Positions 38,763-39,170 of a stretch of 39,170 nucleotides of DNA are shown here, piece after piece (within the stretch, counting starts at the first letter, position 1; each line of letters starts with the position of its first letter). Source of the stretch: Casp-actino8 sp046091365 (lineage in GTDB: Bacteria > Actinomycetota > Acidimicrobiia > Acidimicrobiales > Ilumatobacteraceae); assembly GCA_046091365.1 (NCBI GenBank), contig JBJTBM010000058.1:1-39170 (forward strand). Reading direction: 5' to 3'. The notes beneath the pieces are model-generated. The model made no database searches, had not been told where the DNA came from, and worked only from the letters and a program-made list of their open reading frames with translations. The position numbers and the translations under genes are program-made.

Positions 38763-39170
38763 TCAGCGCTTCTTCATCGCGATGTCGGCCACCTCGGCCA
38801 GGTCCTGGCTGAAGCGGATCTCATAGCGCGCCTGCTCGTTGGCGAGTCGCGCCTGGTCGCTGCGCACGGCCTCGACTTGGTCAGGTAGGTCACCGATGGT
38901 GGAGGCGATCTCGTCGGTGCGCGCGCCGAGTTTGTCGATGTCTCCTGAAAGTTCACCGAGCTGGTGGGTGACCTCGGTACCGACTTGGGTCACCCGCGCG
39001 CCGAGACTGATGACCTTGCCGTCGAGTTCACCGATTCGTCGATCGTGTTCGGCGTCGGTGTCGGAGATGACGCGGAGCCGTTCGTTCAACTCCTCGATCT
39101 GTCGGCGCAACTCGGCAACCTCGGCCGGATCGACCGGCGGAGTCTTCGGAGTGCGCTTGAACAGGCCCAT
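38763..39170 (-). CDS. Coiled-coil protein of unknown function
   Basis: 135 residues, complete: the ATG is the last codon of the window, so its promoter is not visible. It starts MGLFKRTPKTPP, followed by a nearly continuous coiled coil (ELRRQIEELNERLRVIS… RIGELDGKVISLGARVTQV…) and ends in MKKR. No membrane segment is seen. It is convergent with UPF0182, whose stop shares TGATCA with its stop. Confidence 0.7.
   Translation of the reverse strand: MGLFKRTPKTPPVDPAEVAELRRQIEELNERLRVISDTDAEHDRRIGELDGKVISLGARVTQVGTEVTHQLGELSGDIDKLGARTDEIASTIGDLPDQVEAVRSDQARLANEQARYEIRFSQDLAEVADIAMKKR

Noticed and set aside
1..39170. CRISPR array, insertion sequence or prophage
   Set aside because: No regular repeat-spacer units, transposase, integrase or phage block was seen; the only phage-like feature is the C-terminal motif of the DivIVA-like protein.

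Overview
The window is a high-GC, gene-dense actinobacterial chromosome segment, read here as class Acidimicrobiia (Ilumatobacter-like). That placement is an inference from gene content: a DUF3263 gene followed by a LytR_C gene close to groEL, a CysO-type sulfur carrier, HemQ/ChdC, a mycothiol-dependent (MDMPI) family enzyme, an SCO6745-family protein, a PDZ/Lon-type protease near an UPF0182 giant membrane protein, and pervasive leaderless-type promoters. I see no phage, insertion sequence, CRISPR array or rRNA; one tRNA-Thr sits at the left edge. No stretch over 300 bp lacks a gene.

Layout. 1-3017: tRNA-Thr, uridine kinase, DUF3263/LytR_C pair, glycerate kinase, CysO-like sulfur carrier. 3048-9162: flavoprotein, groEL with CIRCE operator, ATP-grasp enzyme, anchored extracellular protein, fdhD. 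9163-18171: an unusual FtsH-like membrane AAA protease with a lipoprotein, HemQ, a solute-binding lipoprotein, a PH-like protein, a patatin, a small lipoprotein, and a large acidic secreted protein. 18230-24756: glnD, a NUDIX hydrolase, a PAC2 protein, a selenocysteine-containing redoxin, an SCO6745 protein and a GNAT. 24837-29979: DUF4188 protein, Baeyer-Villiger-type monooxygenase, and a modA-modB-modC-padR molybdate operon. 30037-32717: a PhnZ-like HD protein, an MDMPI-family enzyme, a shortened CadI-like gene, a single-repeat GDT1 protein, HEAT and small membrane proteins. 32707-39170: PDZ/S16 protease, a DivIVA-like protein with a phage-head-type cysteine tail, UPF0182, and a coiled-coil protein.

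The most striking finding is a minus-strand gene at 22232-23314, which would normally be called as two fragments. It is a single open frame interrupted only by one TGA, at 22967-22969. That TGA lies exactly where the redox-active cysteine of a thioredoxin-fold protein belongs (…WSSY-U-GC-R…), and a hairpin fitting the bacterial SECIS rules starts 13 nt downstream. It is best read as a selenoprotein.

A second theme is promoter architecture. At about fifteen start codons a TAnnnT box lies 6-8 nt upstream with no Shine-Dalgarno, the signature of leaderless mRNAs. One divergent pair (8329/8353) shares a single TA between two opposed -10 boxes. The molybdate operon promoter has a perfect inverted repeat over its -35. 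Molybdenum- and sulfur-related genes (modABC, fdhD, cysO) and the selenoprotein fit a cell that makes Mo and possibly Se enzymes, but no Sec-insertion genes (selA, selB, selC, selD) are in the window.
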